From Croceibacterium_A sp965977975 (lineage in GTDB: Bacteria; Pseudomonadota; Alphaproteobacteria; Sphingomonadales; Sphingomonadaceae): 39,068 nucleotides of DNA. Shown in pieces: positions 7,527 through 16,618 of the stretch (its first letter is position 1; each line of letters begins with the position of its first letter). Under the pieces are notes generated by a model. It worked only from the letters and a program-made list of their open reading frames with translations. It ran no database searches and was not told the origin of the DNA. The DNA is taken from assembly GCA_965977975.1 (NCBI GenBank), contig CBHCZH010000018.1, forward strand, positions 1 to 39,068, given 5' to 3'. Both the position numbers and the translations under genes were made by a program.

Positions 7527-10199
7527 CTACATTGCTCCCAGAATACTGATCTCGGCAATGCCCGCCGGCGCGCCGGACGGCGGCATGAGCTTCACCCGGA
7601 TACGCGAACCGATCACCCGCTTCGTTTCTACGACCCGTTTTTGGGACGTGTCGCCGCTGGCCGATTCGTCAGCCACGTCGATCCATTCGCCGTCTTCGTT
7701 CTCGACCTGGGCGACGAACCGGTAGTTGCCGGGACGCGGGAACGTGATCTCCAGCTTGCGGAACTGGATCACCTTCTCCGGGCTGACCGAGACCCAGGGC
7801 GCTTCATCGCCCTCGGCCGCCATCCAGTAAGTCGCAGGATCGCCGTCGTTCACCAGGCGCGTTGCATGGCCTGTAGCGCTCGAGCTAGCGCCCGTCGGAT
7901 TGTCGCGCCCGAAAACGGCGTCGGGAAAGTACATGAATTCGGCTTCGGTCCGCTTGGCCTCTGTATAGGGCCGGTCGGGGGCAAGCGGGGTGACGCCCGG
8001 CACGAACGCCGGGCCGCCGGTCGTCTCGATGGTCAGCACCGCGTCCTCCAAGCCCGGGGAACGGGCGCGCAGACTGCTGGTACCCGACTGCCAGCTGCGC
8101 ATCGTGATCGCCGCCTGACCGTCGCGGATGGGAATGTCGCTGCCGGGGGCGAAACGGATGGTGCGGCCGGTGGGCAGTTCTCCTGGCCCGGATTCTATCG
8201 ACAAGGTCACCGGCGGGCTGTTGCTGAGCGCGCGGCCCCGGGCATCGAGGACGGTGACGATGAGGTGCACATCGTCGGTGCCGTCGGCGCGTTCGATCAC
8301 GGGGCTGCTGGAGGTGAGCCGCAACGCCGCCGGCTCACCTTCACGCGGCCATTCCGGCGGCGGCACGCCACGATAGGCGTTGCGGAACCAGTACCAGCTG
8401 CGCTTGGGGAGGCGCGAGTAATCGACCACGCCCATCGACCCGAACCTGCGCCCGACGATCGAGCCGTGGTCGAATCCCGCCCAGACAGCTTCGCCCGACC
8501 GCCAGGGAAGGCGCCACGAGTATTCGACGCCCTTCGCCGCGCCCGGCGTATACGGCAAGTCGCCCCACGGTGCCTCGTAGGGGCCGGGGCGATCGAACAT
8601 GGGCGACCCGTGCTCCGAGACCACGTTGGGAACGCCCGGATCCGGAAACAGCGCGGACCCGTCGCCATTGTAACCGGCAATGTCCCCCAGCTTGTCTATC
8701 TCGCCGCGCTGCGCGCCGCCGATCGCCGCCGGACGCGTGGGATCGAGGTCGTGGCTCAGCTCGACCAAGTCCTTCAGGAACCGCCGCACCTCGGGCATGA
8801 CTTCGCCGGCCGAGAAGAACGGTTCGTTGCTCATGCTCCAGACCACGACGGAGGGATGATTGCGCGTGATGCGGATCATCTCCGCGAGCTGCCGCTTGAC
8901 GCTTTCCTCGAAGCCGGGCCGGTCCTTCGGGTCGACGGGGTAGGCGCTCGACATCCAGTTGCCGTCGGGCCCGAACCCCCCGATGCCCCAGAACGGCGCT
9001 TCCGACCAGAACAGCATGCCGATCCGGTCGGTCGTCTCGGCGAAATGCGGATCGTGGGGATAGTGCGAGCCGCGGATGAAGTCGAAGCCAGCATCCTTCA
9101 TCATTTGGACGTCGCGCTCCATCGCGCGGTTGGTGACGGCATCGCCCCAGCCGGCTTGGTCCTGGTGGACGTTGGCGCCTTTGAAATAGCGGTGCCGGCC
9201 GTTGAGGAAGAATCCCCGGTCGGCGGTCCATTCGAACCAGCGGAAGCCGAACGCAGTGGAGAACCGGTCGGCGCCTTGTCCCGCAACGGCAAGGGTTATT
9301 TCCGCACGATAGAGCACGGGAGTCTCGGGACTCCAGAGCTGCGGATTCGCAATCTTCTCGGACAGCTGCTCGGCGAGCCCCATGCCTCCCGCCGGGATGG
9401 TGAGGGTGCGATCGGGAAGTGTCGCCACCGGCTCGCCGCCGCGGTCGACGATCCGCGTGCGAACCGTGACCGTCGCCGGCGTATCCGCATCGTTGCGCAC
9501 CTCGGTCTCGACCGCAACTCGTCCCGAGGCTTCCGACAGCTCCGGCGTCGTGACGCGCGTTCCGTACCAAGCCACATGCACCGGTTCCGTCGCCGTGAGC
9601 CACACGTCGCGGTACAGCCCGCCGCTGAAGACATGTTCGCCCGCGCGCGGCGCGAGCGCTGGGTCCCACCGGTTGTCGACGCGCACCGTTATGACGTTGC
9701 GCCCGGTCCTGACCGCCGCGGTGATGTCGATGGAAAAGCCCGTGTACCCCCCTTCGTGAGAACCGACCGCGGCACCGTTCACGAACACGTCGGCCTTCTG
9801 GAAAGCGCCTTCGAATTCCAGGAAAAGACGCCGCCGCCCGATGGCGGGCAGAGTGAAGGCTTTGCGGTACCAGCCCTCCCCGACATGGAAGGTCGAGGCC
9901 TGGAAATAGGGGATGCTGAAGCTGTGCGGCAAGCCAACGCTCTGCCAGCCTGTATCGTCGAATTCCGGATTCCGAGCTTCGGGCACCTCGCCGAGCGTAA
10001 ACCGCCAGCCAGCGTTGAAATTCAATTGAGCCCGCCACGGGTCGGCGACGGCATCGATTTCAAGGGCCGGAGCCTCATTGGCCGAAGCGCCCGGAGCAGC
10101 CACGGCGAGCGCGAGCACGGCCATTGCCGCGGTCAGCAAGCTGAGGAGGACTCTTCCGACGACCGGCTCCCCCCGCCCAACCATTGGATTAAACGTCAT
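7527..10199 (-). CDS. Secreted glycoside hydrolase family 2 enzyme with C-terminal discoidin-like domain
   Basis: This 890-residue protein has a signal peptide (residues 1-40, ending GASA), a GH2 sugar-binding domain (about 50-210), an immunoglobulin-like domain (about 215-320), and a TIM barrel from about 325. The catalytic acid/base is E459 in WSMSNEPFF, and the likely nucleophile is E529 in VSEHGS. RYFKGANVHQD and FIRGSHYPHDP are typical GH2 barrel segments. Another beta domain follows, then an F5/8-type (discoidin, CBM32-like) domain with NDGDPATYWMA at about residues 745-890. Family members are beta-galactosidases, beta-glucuronidases and relatives; specificity cannot be read here. Start ATG 10199 is chosen over an upstream GTG because it gives a proper signal peptide. 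It is 16 bases downstream of the GH29 gene, so they form an operon. Confidence 0.88.
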   Translation of the reverse strand: MTFNPMVGRGEPVVGRVLLSLLTAAMAVLALAVAAPGASANEAPALEIDAVADPWRAQLNFNAGWRFTLGEVPEARNPEFDDTGWQSVGLPHSFSIPYFQASTFHVGEGWYRKAFTLPAIGRRRLFLEFEGAFQKADVFVNGAAVGSHEGGYTGFSIDITAAVRTGRNVITVRVDNRWDPALAPRAGEHVFSGGLYRDVWLTATEPVHVAWYGTRVTTPELSEASGRVAVETEVRNDADTPATVTVRTRIVDRGGEPVATLPDRTLTIPAGGMGLAEQLSEKIANPQLWSPETPVLYRAEITLAVAGQGADRFSTAFGFRWFEWTADRGFFLNGRHRYFKGANVHQDQAGWGDAVTNRAMERDVQMMKDAGFDFIRGSHYPHDPHFAETTDRIGMLFWSEAPFWGIGGFGPDGNWMSSAYPVDPKDRPGFEESVKRQLAEMIRITRNHPSVVVWSMSNEPFFSAGEVMPEVRRFLKDLVELSHDLDPTRPAAIGGAQRGEIDKLGDIAGYNGDGSALFPDPGVPNVVSEHGSPMFDRPGPYEAPWGDLPYTPGAAKGVEYSWRLPWRSGEAVWAGFDHGSIVGRRFGSMGVVDYSRLPKRSWYWFRNAYRGVPPPEWPREGEPAALRLTSSSPVIERADGTDDVHLIVTVLDARGRALSNSPPVTLSIESGPGELPTGRTIRFAPGSDIPIRDGQAAITMRSWQSGTSSLRARSPGLEDAVLTIETTGGPAFVPGVTPLAPDRPYTEAKRTEAEFMYFPDAVFGRDNPTGASSSATGHATRLVNDGDPATYWMAAEGDEAPWVSVSPEKVIQFRKLEITFPRPGNYRFVAQVENEDGEWIDVADESASGDTSQKRVVETKRVIGSRIRVKLMPPSGAPAGIAEISILGAM

Positions 10200-10215
10200 C
10201 GAGCGAGTCTTGCGA

Positions 10216-11787
10216 TCAGCCGAAGCTGATCTTGAACACGTTCGCGTGACGCGAGGGCAACTGCGCGGGGACGTCGATTTCCAGCGCACCGCCGGCCTGA
10301 CGGAAGGTCAACCTACCCCGATGGCCGAGCAGCCGCACATCGCGCACGCGGCGGCGCTCGTGCGGGTTGGACGCGGCGAGCGCCTGGATCGCGGCCGTTC
10401 CGCGCGGTTCGCCGAGCGCGATGGCGTAAAGCGCGTCGCCCTTGGTCGTGAACCGGAAGTCCTGCGCGGTAAAGGCGCCCGACTCCTGGAACGCGCCGAC
10501 TTTGGCCTGGGTCGGTCCTTCGCCGAAGATCTTCCACGGGCGCGTGCCGTGGATCGCTTCGGCGTTGACCTTCATCCAGCCCGCGAGCTCGGCAACCAGC
10601 TCCTCCGATTCCGGCGGCAGGCTGCCGTCCGGGTACTGCGCGACGTTGAGCAGCATGTTGCCGTTCTTGCTGACGATGTCGGCGAGCAGGCCGATGACTT
10701 CCTTCGGCGACTTGTAGGCATGGTTCTCGTTGAAGAACCAGTCGGCGTTCGAAGTGTCTGTCTGCCAGGGCAGCGGATTGATCGCTTCGAGCACGCCGCG
10801 TTCGACGTCGTGGACACCCGCCTTCTCGGAGAATTCGCCGGAGCCGAGCGGCTTGTGGGCGTAGACGGCTTCGAGGCGCCCGCGCCGGGCCATGTTGCCG
10901 TTGTAGAAGTGCGCGAGCAGCGTGCGGCCGACGTCGCCGAACGGGATGCCGCCGTCCGAATAGAGGAGGTCCGGCTGGTAGCTGTCGACCAGGTCCTTGA
11001 TGCGGTTGAACCAGCGCCGGTGGTAGGCCGGGTTCGTCGTGTACCAGGTCAGCGCGTTGCCCCGGTAAGGCTCGTCGCGGTTGTCGTGATAGAGGTCGGC
11101 GTATCGCGGGTCGGCGCCATCGTAATCGAGCTCGAGATTCGACCAGGTTTCGTCCCAGGCCTGGTCATAGAGGTGGTTCGGGTACCACCAGCGATAGCTG
11201 GCCCCGAGGTGCTCCGAGACCCCGAAGCGCAGGCCCTTGCGCTGGGCCGCCGCCTTCCACGCGCCGACGATGTCGCGCTGCGGACCCATCGCCACCGCGT
11301 TCCAGCGATGATGCCTTGAGTTCCACAGGTCGAAGTTGTCATGGTGGACGCCCATCGACACGAAGTACTTCGCTCCGGCCGCCGCGTACTTGTCCATCAA
11401 CGCTTCCGGATCGAACTTCTCTGCCTTCCAGAGCGGGATGATGTCCTTGTAGCCGAACTTGCTCGGGTGCCCGTAGGTCTTCTTGTGATGGGCATAGTGC
11501 GGGTGGCCCTGCACGTACATCCAGCGCGCGTACCAATCGCCCTGGCGCGGCACGGCCTGCGGACCCCAGTGCGACCAGATGCCGAACTTGGCGTCGCGGA
11601 ACCACTCCGGCACCTGATAAGTCTCGAGCGACGACATGGTCGAGTTGAAAGGTCCGGTGGCGAGGTCGCTCGCGGACGCGGGGTTACCCGCGCCGGAAGT
11701 CGGCGTCTGTGCGCGGGCCGCGGCCTGCAGGCCCAGGGCGGCGACCAAGGGGCCCGCCAGGATCTCGCGTTTGGTGAATCTGACCAT
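10216..11787 (-). CDS. GH29 alpha-L-fucosidase, exported
   Basis: This 523-residue protein has the alpha-L-fucosidase pattern: WFRDAKFGIWSHWGPQAVP near residue 62, HHDNFDLWNS at 148-157 (fucose-binding histidines), and the nucleophile D278 in LLYSDGG. The conserved SKNGNMLLNV block lies further on, with a C-terminal beta-sandwich. The N-terminus MVRFTKREILAGPLVAAL followed by ARA is a probable export signal. ATG 11787 is preferred because GGGGA lies 5 bases upstream; the ATG at 11805 lacks a ribosome-binding site. It removes L-fucose from glycans and is cotranscribed with the GH2 gene, suggesting attack on a fucosylated galactoside-type oligosaccharide. No transporter or TonB receptor is in the window. 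Confidence 0.9.
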   Translation of the reverse strand: MVRFTKREILAGPLVAALGLQAAARAQTPTSGAGNPASASDLATGPFNSTMSSLETYQVPEWFRDAKFGIWSHWGPQAVPRQGDWYARWMYVQGHPHYAHHKKTYGHPSKFGYKDIIPLWKAEKFDPEALMDKYAAAGAKYFVSMGVHHDNFDLWNSRHHRWNAVAMGPQRDIVGAWKAAAQRKGLRFGVSEHLGASYRWWYPNHLYDQAWDETWSNLELDYDGADPRYADLYHDNRDEPYRGNALTWYTTNPAYHRRWFNRIKDLVDSYQPDLLYSDGGIPFGDVGRTLLAHFYNGNMARRGRLEAVYAHKPLGSGEFSEKAGVHDVERGVLEAINPLPWQTDTSNADWFFNENHAYKSPKEVIGLLADIVSKNGNMLLNVAQYPDGSLPPESEELVAELAGWMKVNAEAIHGTRPWKIFGEGPTQAKVGAFQESGAFTAQDFRFTTKGDALYAIALGEPRGTAAIQALAASNPHERRRVRDVRLLGHRGRLTFRQAGGALEIDVPAQLPSRHANVFKISFG

Positions 11788-11842
11788 CTCGTCCCCGCTC
11801 TCCATGCCGTGATGCGTTTGATTTTGCTCGCGCTTTGGACCT

Positions 11843-11877
11843 AATTATATGATTATTGAGCGACGAACGATAGTCAA
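11843..11877 (-). promoter_or_regulatory. AT-rich promoter/operator candidate for the fucosidase operon
   Basis: An AT-rich island in otherwise GC-rich DNA lies upstream of the GH29 gene. It holds the near-palindrome AATTATATGATT at 11843-11854 (pattern AATNATATNATT), a possible regulator site. On the minus strand TATAAT (11844-11849) and TTGACT (11872-11877) are both present but 22 bases apart, too far for an ideal sigma-70 promoter. No regulator gene is adjacent. Confidence 0.35.
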
Positions 11878-11946
11878 GCGCATTGCGCCGCCCCGCTGAT
11901 CCGCCGACTAGCTGGCTCTGCGGCTGTGGGCTCGGAGCGATTAGAA

Positions 11947-11967
11947 TTTGTGCCCGAGTTTGTGCCC
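11947..11967 (+). repeat. Tandem direct repeat TTTGTGCCC (two copies, 12-base period)
   Basis: TTTGTGCCC occurs at 11947-11955 and again at 11959-11967, about 75 bases before a tRNA-Thr gene. Short direct repeats beside a tRNA are typical of arm-type binding sites of tyrosine integrases, but no integrase gene is in the window. Interpretation as an old attachment region is inference. Confidence 0.4.
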
Positions 11968-12009
11968 CAAAATTGCCTTGACCCGAAGCGAGGGTCCCTT
12001 CAGGATCGC

Positions 12010-12034
12010 AAAAGCCGCGGATTTCCGCGGTTTT
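12010..12034. terminator. Hairpin with flanking A and T tracts
   Basis: CCGCGG-ATTT-CCGCGG (12015-12030) is flanked by AAAA (12010-12013) and TTTT (12031-12034), so it can fold as a terminator on either strand. There is no plus-strand gene to end here. It may stop leftward read-through from the L,D-transpeptidase gene, across the tRNA, into the fucosidase operon. Confidence 0.5.
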
Positions 12035-12043
12035 CGACTGGAC

Positions 12044-12119
<76 letters not shown>

Positions 12120-12686
12120 TCAAGCCCTACCGCCCGGAGGCCCGTCAGGTTCGCCGATCACCACTTCGGTGCCGATCCGCGTCGCCGCGAACAGCTTCGC
12201 GGCGAAGCCGTTTGGCAGCCGGATGCAGCCGTGCGAGGCGGGATAGCCGGGCAAGTCGCCGCCATGGATGGCGACGCCGTATTCGTTGATGCGCTGCATC
12301 CACGGCATCGGCGCGTTGTCGTAGCGAATCGAACGATGCATCCGCTTCTTCTCGAGGATCGGGAACACGCCGACCGGCGAGAGATGCTCCTTATCGCCGC
12401 TCGAGATCGTCGAGACGGCGATCAGCTCCTCGTTGTGGTACGCGAACGCGAGCTGACGCGAGAGGTCGAGCACCAGTCGGGTGACCTCGCCGGCGCCTTC
12501 CTTCCACGCGAAGCGGCCGTTCGCGGGTGCGGCCTGACCGAATGTCGCGCGCACGTCGCGCCGCGCCTGCGCCACAGCGGCCTCGGCGGCCCGGATCCCC
12601 TCCCAGCCGGTGTCGGCTGCCCCGGCAGGAGACGCCGAGACCGTCAGGGCAAAGGCCAGAGCGAGGGCGAGGGGCACATGTTTCAT
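12120..12686 (-). CDS. L,D-transpeptidase (YkuD domain), exported
   Basis: This 188-residue protein has a signal peptide (1-23, ending AGA) and a YkuD catalytic domain from about residue 68. The catalytic signature is complete: H141 in IHGGDLPGYP and C154 in SHGCIRLP. The enzyme would form 3-3 peptidoglycan crosslinks, or attach proteins to peptidoglycan, in the periplasm. Start ATG 12686 sits very close to a GAGG; the GTG four codons in has better spacing and is an alternative. It lies 33 bases after an exported protein gene on the same strand, suggesting an operon. Its stop codon abuts the tRNA-Thr gene on the other strand. Confidence 0.88.
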   Translation of the reverse strand: MKHVPLALALAFALTVSASPAGAADTGWEGIRAAEAAVAQARRDVRATFGQAAPANGRFAWKEGAGEVTRLVLDLSRQLAFAYHNEELIAVSTISSGDKEHLSPVGVFPILEKKRMHRSIRYDNAPMPWMQRINEYGVAIHGGDLPGYPASHGCIRLPNGFAAKLFAATRIGTEVVIGEPDGPPGGRA

Positions 12687-12719
12687 ACCTCGCCAATGCC
12701 CGCGGCGTGGGTCAGGTTC

Positions 12720-13952
12720 CTAACGGCACAATCCCGCGGCGCGTTCGGCGATGCCGCGCAGGCCGCGGCAGCGCGGCAGCTCTGGCTCCTGCTCCTGCCC
12801 GCCGGCCTGCTCCTCGCCGCCGTCGAACCCGCCCATTCCCGGCATGCCGTGCATCACCATCGCGTTCGCGCGGAAGCGCACGCGGGCGATCCATTCGGGG
12901 CTCCATGAGCGCGGCGCGTTCGCCGGCCTGACCGGGTGGGAGAAGTCCGCCTGCGGGCCATAGGCGAACAGCTGGGTCATCAGCATCGGCCCGCCCACTT
13001 GCTTGACCTCGGCGGGAATCGCGCACTGGGTCTGGCTCGGCGGCATCACGGTCCCGTCGGCAACGAGCTGGCGAGCCGCGGAGGGCGACAGCCACTCGCC
13101 CATCGGCCCGCCGAACGCCTGCTTCGATGACGAGGTCCACCACACCATGTCGCGCGAGTTGCCCTCCGGATTGGTGGCCATCACCCAGGCGTAGTAGCCG
13201 GTCGCCTTCTCGAGCGCGTTCCAGCTCAGGTTGACCGCCCCGCTCGCCATGTCGCGCGTCGCCGGACGCAGCGCGGGCATGAAATCGTCGGCGAGGTTGA
13301 AGGCAATCTCGGGCGCGTAAGTGCTGGCGATCCGGTGCGCGCCGAGCAGCGAGGCATTGGCTGCGACGCGCTTGCCGTCGCGCGAGTTCGGCCATTCACC
13401 GTAGGTCCGGCTGTTGCCGGCGTTGACGCTCCATGCCTCGGGCAGGTTGCTGAAGTTGGCATAGAGTCCGGGCGGCACCTGGCCCCGTGCGAGCTTCGAA
13501 AAGTCTATCACCACGGGCTGGCCCGGGCCGGCATGCTCGCCGCAGCCCCAGAACAGCAGCAGGCGGCCCTGCGGCATCTGCATCTGGCCTTGCGATCCCG
13601 GCTCGCCGCGCGGTTCGGCAGGCGCGTTGCGCGGTGTGAGCAGCGGCACCGACTGTCCAAGCCGCGCGCCGGCAGGCATGAAGTGCTCGCCGCTCGGCTC
13701 GCCGCTCGGGCTCCGGCTCGAACCAAGCTTCAGGTAGAGCTCGTGCGCGACCTGATTGCCGCCCCCGCCGAGAGCGCCGAGCACGCCGCTACCGCCAGCG
13801 CCCATCGCCGCCATCCCGGAGGTCGTTCCGGCGTCGATGGTATAGCGCGCGACCGTTCCGGAGTTGCCCTGCGTCCAGCCCGGCACGGTCGCTAGCGCGG
13901 TGGCAGCGGCCGAAAGCGCGATTCCCGCCAAGATGCGATGCGATGTCTTCAT
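12720..13952 (-). CDS. Exported protein of unknown function
   Basis: This 410-residue protein was not assigned to a family. It begins with a signal peptide (MKTSHRILAGIALSAAATAL, about 28 residues), preceded by GGAGG 7 bases upstream of ATG 13952. A glycine-rich stretch follows (about residues 48-70), then a charged and proline-rich linker. A recognisable phrase, RLLLFWGCGEHAGPGQP, introduces the main domain. A later part, LSWNALEKATGYYAWV, resembles a fibronectin-like beta-sandwich strand pair. The C-terminus is rich in Gly, Met, Glu and Gln. It probably acts in the periplasm or at the cell surface and is likely cotranscribed with the L,D-transpeptidase gene. I suspect it is a sphingomonad-restricted family. 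Confidence 0.6.
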   Translation of the reverse strand: MKTSHRILAGIALSAAATALATVPGWTQGNSGTVARYTIDAGTTSGMAAMGAGGSGVLGALGGGGNQVAHELYLKLGSSRSPSGEPSGEHFMPAGARLGQSVPLLTPRNAPAEPRGEPGSQGQMQMPQGRLLLFWGCGEHAGPGQPVVIDFSKLARGQVPPGLYANFSNLPEAWSVNAGNSRTYGEWPNSRDGKRVAANASLLGAHRIASTYAPEIAFNLADDFMPALRPATRDMASGAVNLSWNALEKATGYYAWVMATNPEGNSRDMVWWTSSSKQAFGGPMGEWLSPSAARQLVADGTVMPPSQTQCAIPAEVKQVGGPMLMTQLFAYGPQADFSHPVRPANAPRSWSPEWIARVRFRANAMVMHGMPGMGGFDGGEEQAGGQEQEPELPRCRGLRGIAERAAGLCR

Positions 13953-14014
13953 AATGCCCCCTCCGACCGGCCCTCTAGACACAGCCCATCTTACATTTCA
14001 ATAACTTCGCGGTC

Positions 14015-15184
14015 CTAAACCGGCAACCCGACATAGTTTTCCGCAATCGCGGTCTGCGCCGCGCGGCTCGAGGCGATGTAGTCGAGTTCGGCGATCTGCA
14101 TCGCGCGTTCGAACGGGCCGTCTTCCGAGAACCGGTGCATGAGGCGAGTCAGCGACCAACTGAATCGCTCGGCCTTCCACACCCGCGCCAGAGCCTTGGC
14201 GGAGTAGCCCGCAATCGCCTCCCCGTCGGCGCGCTTGAAGAACCCGATCAGGGCCTCGGCAGCGTAGTGCACGTCGCTCGCGGCAAGGTTGAGGCCCTTG
14301 GCTCCCGTCGGCGGGACGATGTGCGCGGCATCGCCGCACAGCAACAGGCTGCCGTGGCGCATCGGAGTGAAGACGTAGCTGCGCAGCGGTGCGATTGATT
14401 TCTCGAGCGCCGGGCCGCGCACGATATGGGCCGCCGCCTCGTCGGGCAGCCGTGCGGCGAGCTCGTCCCAGACCCGCTCGTCCGGCCAGTCTTCGATCCG
14501 CTCGGTGAGCGGCACGTCGATGTAATAGCGGCTGCGGGCCTCGCTGCGCATCGAGGCCAGCGCGAAACCGCGATCATGGTGCGAGTAGATCAGCTCGTGG
14601 TTGCACGGCGGCACGTCAGCTAGAATGCCGAGCCATCCGAACGGGTACTCGCGCTCGAACTCAGACCCGGCGCTGGCCGGGACCGTCTTTCGGCTCGGCC
14701 CGTGAAAGCCGTCACAACCGGCAATGAAGCGGGTATCGATGCGATGTTCGGCGCCATCTTTCGTGTAAGTGACGAACGGCGCGTCACCCTCGATATCGTG
14801 CAACGCGACGTCCTCGGCCTCGTAGATCACTTCGAGGCCGCGCTCCTCGCGAGCATCCATCAGATCGCGGGTCAGCTCGGTTTGGCCGTAAACGACGACA
14901 TGTTGCCCGGTCAGCTCGGCAATATCGATGCGGATCAGCCTTTGGCCGTCGGCGAGGTTGAAGCCGTCGTGCGGCAGCCCTTCCGCCTTGAGCCGCTCGT
15001 CGAGCCCGAGCCGCTCCATCAGCGACACGGTGATCCGCTCGAGCACGCCGGCGCGAATGCGACTGAGCACGTAATCGGGCGAGCGGCGCTCGAGTACGAC
15101 GCACTCGACCCCCTCTGCACGCAGCAGGTGTCCTAACAGCAGCCCGGCCGGCCCAGCGCCGACGATGCAAACCTGAGTCCTCAT
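14015..15184 (-). CDS. pobA: 4-hydroxybenzoate 3-monooxygenase
   Basis: This 389-residue flavoprotein hydroxylates 4-hydroxybenzoate to protocatechuate using NADPH and O2. Signatures in order are GAGPAGLLLG at the N-terminus (FAD ADP moiety), LSRIRAGVLE, GCDGFHGPSR (the DG motif binding FAD and NADPH), SEARSRYYIDVPL (the arginine/serine substrate-binding segment known from the Pseudomonas enzyme), and LLCGDAAHIVPPTGAKGLN (the GD motif). Length matches the family (about 390). It lies 36 bases downstream of ugd on the same strand, which is probably fortuitous. No PobR-like regulator or protocatechuate genes are adjacent. Confidence 0.93.
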   Translation of the reverse strand: MRTQVCIVGAGPAGLLLGHLLRAEGVECVVLERRSPDYVLSRIRAGVLERITVSLMERLGLDERLKAEGLPHDGFNLADGQRLIRIDIAELTGQHVVVYGQTELTRDLMDAREERGLEVIYEAEDVALHDIEGDAPFVTYTKDGAEHRIDTRFIAGCDGFHGPSRKTVPASAGSEFEREYPFGWLGILADVPPCNHELIYSHHDRGFALASMRSEARSRYYIDVPLTERIEDWPDERVWDELAARLPDEAAAHIVRGPALEKSIAPLRSYVFTPMRHGSLLLCGDAAHIVPPTGAKGLNLAASDVHYAAEALIGFFKRADGEAIAGYSAKALARVWKAERFSWSLTRLMHRFSEDGPFERAMQIAELDYIASSRAAQTAIAENYVGLPV

Positions 15185-15220
15185 ACGGACCGCTTAGGCT
15201 GCTTTTGTTATCAGGTACAA

Positions 15221-16522
15221 CTACCGTCCTACAGCAAAGTAGCGGAAACCGTGTCGCTCCACGTCGACGCGATCGTAGAGGTTGCGCAAATCGACCAGCA
15301 GGGGTTCCTTGAGCAGCTTGCGCGCCTGACCGAAATCTAGCGCGCGGAAAGTGTCCCATTCGGTCACGATCACCGCCGCGTCTGCCCCGTCCATCGCCTC
15401 GTAGGCATCATTGCAGTAGGTCACGTCATCGAGCAGTTTCGCCGCCTGCTTCATGCCCTCGGGGTCGTAAGCGCGAACCGTGGCGCCCGCATCCTGCAGC
15501 GCGCGTACGATCGCGAGCGAGGGCGAATCGCGCATGTCGTCGGTGTTGGCTTTGAAAGTGAGGCCGAGCAGGGCGACCGTCTTGCCATGACCGTCCCCGC
15601 CGAGCACATGGACCACCTTACGACCCATCGAGCGCTTGCGGGTATCGTTGGAGGCGACCACAGCCTCGACGATCCTGAGCGGCGCCTCGAAATCCTGCCC
15701 GGTCTTGAGCAGCGCCAAGGTGTCCTTGGGAAAGCACGACCCGCCATAGCCTGGTCCGGCCTGCAGGAAGCGCGGGCCGATGCGGGAGTCGAGACCGATG
15801 CCCATCGCCACGTCGTGCACGTCGGCACGGACCTTCTCGCACAAGTCGGCGATCTCGTTAATGAAACTGATCTTGGTCGCGAGGAAGGCGTTGGCGGCAT
15901 ATTTGGTCAGCTCGGCCGCGCGTCGCTTCATCACCAGCATGCGCGTTTCGTTGCCGAGCAGCGGACGGTAGATCTCGTGCAGCACCGTGGCGGCATTCTC
16001 GTCGTCGACGCCGATCACGACGCGGTCGGGGCGCTTGAAATCGTCGATCGCAGCGCCCTCGCGCAGGAACTCGGGATTCGACGCGACGGAGAACTGGAGG
16101 TCTGGCCGCGCCCCACGGATGATCCGCTCTACCTCATCGCCCGTACCGACGGGCACGGTCGACTTGGTCACCACCACCGTGCCGGGCCGCAGATGCCGCG
16201 CCATCTCGCGCGCAGCGGCATAGACGTAGCTCAGATCCGCATGGCCGTCGCCACGCCGGGAGGGCGTGCCTACCGCAATGAACACCGCATCAGCATCGGG
16301 CAGCGCTGCAGCGAGGTCGAGCTCGAAATTGAGCCGGCCTGCGGCAACGTTCTTGGCAACCAGCTCGTCAAGCCCCGGCTCGAAGATCGGGATGTCGCCG
16401 CCGCGCAACGCTGCGATCTTGTCGGCGTCGGTGTCTACACAGCAGACGTGATGGCCAAAATCGGCAAGGCACGCGCCCGAGACCAGGCCAACATAACCAG
16501 AGCCGATCATCACGATACGCAT
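15221..16522 (-). CDS. ugd: UDP-glucose 6-dehydrogenase
   Basis: This 433-residue enzyme oxidises UDP-glucose to UDP-glucuronate with two NAD, supplying polysaccharide synthesis. It starts with MRIVMIGSGYVGLVSGACLA (NAD-binding Rossmann motif). It has IFEPGLDELV, a KSTVPVGTGDE block, the ELTKYAANAFLATKISFINE helix with the catalytic lysine, and GPGYGGSCFPKDT with the nucleophilic cysteine. The C-terminal UDP-binding domain includes LGLTFKANTDDMRDSP. AGGAG sits 6 bases before the ATG. Length is normal. No exopolysaccharide cluster is next to it here. Confidence 0.95.
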   Translation of the reverse strand: MRIVMIGSGYVGLVSGACLADFGHHVCCVDTDADKIAALRGGDIPIFEPGLDELVAKNVAAGRLNFELDLAAALPDADAVFIAVGTPSRRGDGHADLSYVYAAAREMARHLRPGTVVVTKSTVPVGTGDEVERIIRGARPDLQFSVASNPEFLREGAAIDDFKRPDRVVIGVDDENAATVLHEIYRPLLGNETRMLVMKRRAAELTKYAANAFLATKISFINEIADLCEKVRADVHDVAMGIGLDSRIGPRFLQAGPGYGGSCFPKDTLALLKTGQDFEAPLRIVEAVVASNDTRKRSMGRKVVHVLGGDGHGKTVALLGLTFKANTDDMRDSPSLAIVRALQDAGATVRAYDPEGMKQAAKLLDDVTYCNDAYEAMDGADAAVIVTEWDTFRALDFGQARKLLKEPLLVDLRNLYDRVDVERHGFRYFAVGR

Positions 16523-16618
16523 GCACTACTCCTAAGAGGGGGGAGGCCGAGCTCGCTCAGTTGCCCGAGATCGCAGTCGCGAGCTGCCTAGTCGAAGTCT
16601 CGTGAGCCGTGCAACCGT

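Noticed and set aside
7485..10229. 914-residue plus-strand frame opposite the GH2 gene
   Set aside because: Rich in Arg, Gly and His with no fold-like pattern; it is the complement of a long GC-rich gene.
14015..16522. pobA-ugd as a functional operon
   Set aside because: Same strand and 36-base spacing, but the two enzymes belong to unrelated pathways; adjacency alone is not enough.
15587..16591. 334-residue plus-strand frame opposite ugd
   Set aside because: Composition is that of a GC-rich antisense frame, while ugd has all its motifs.
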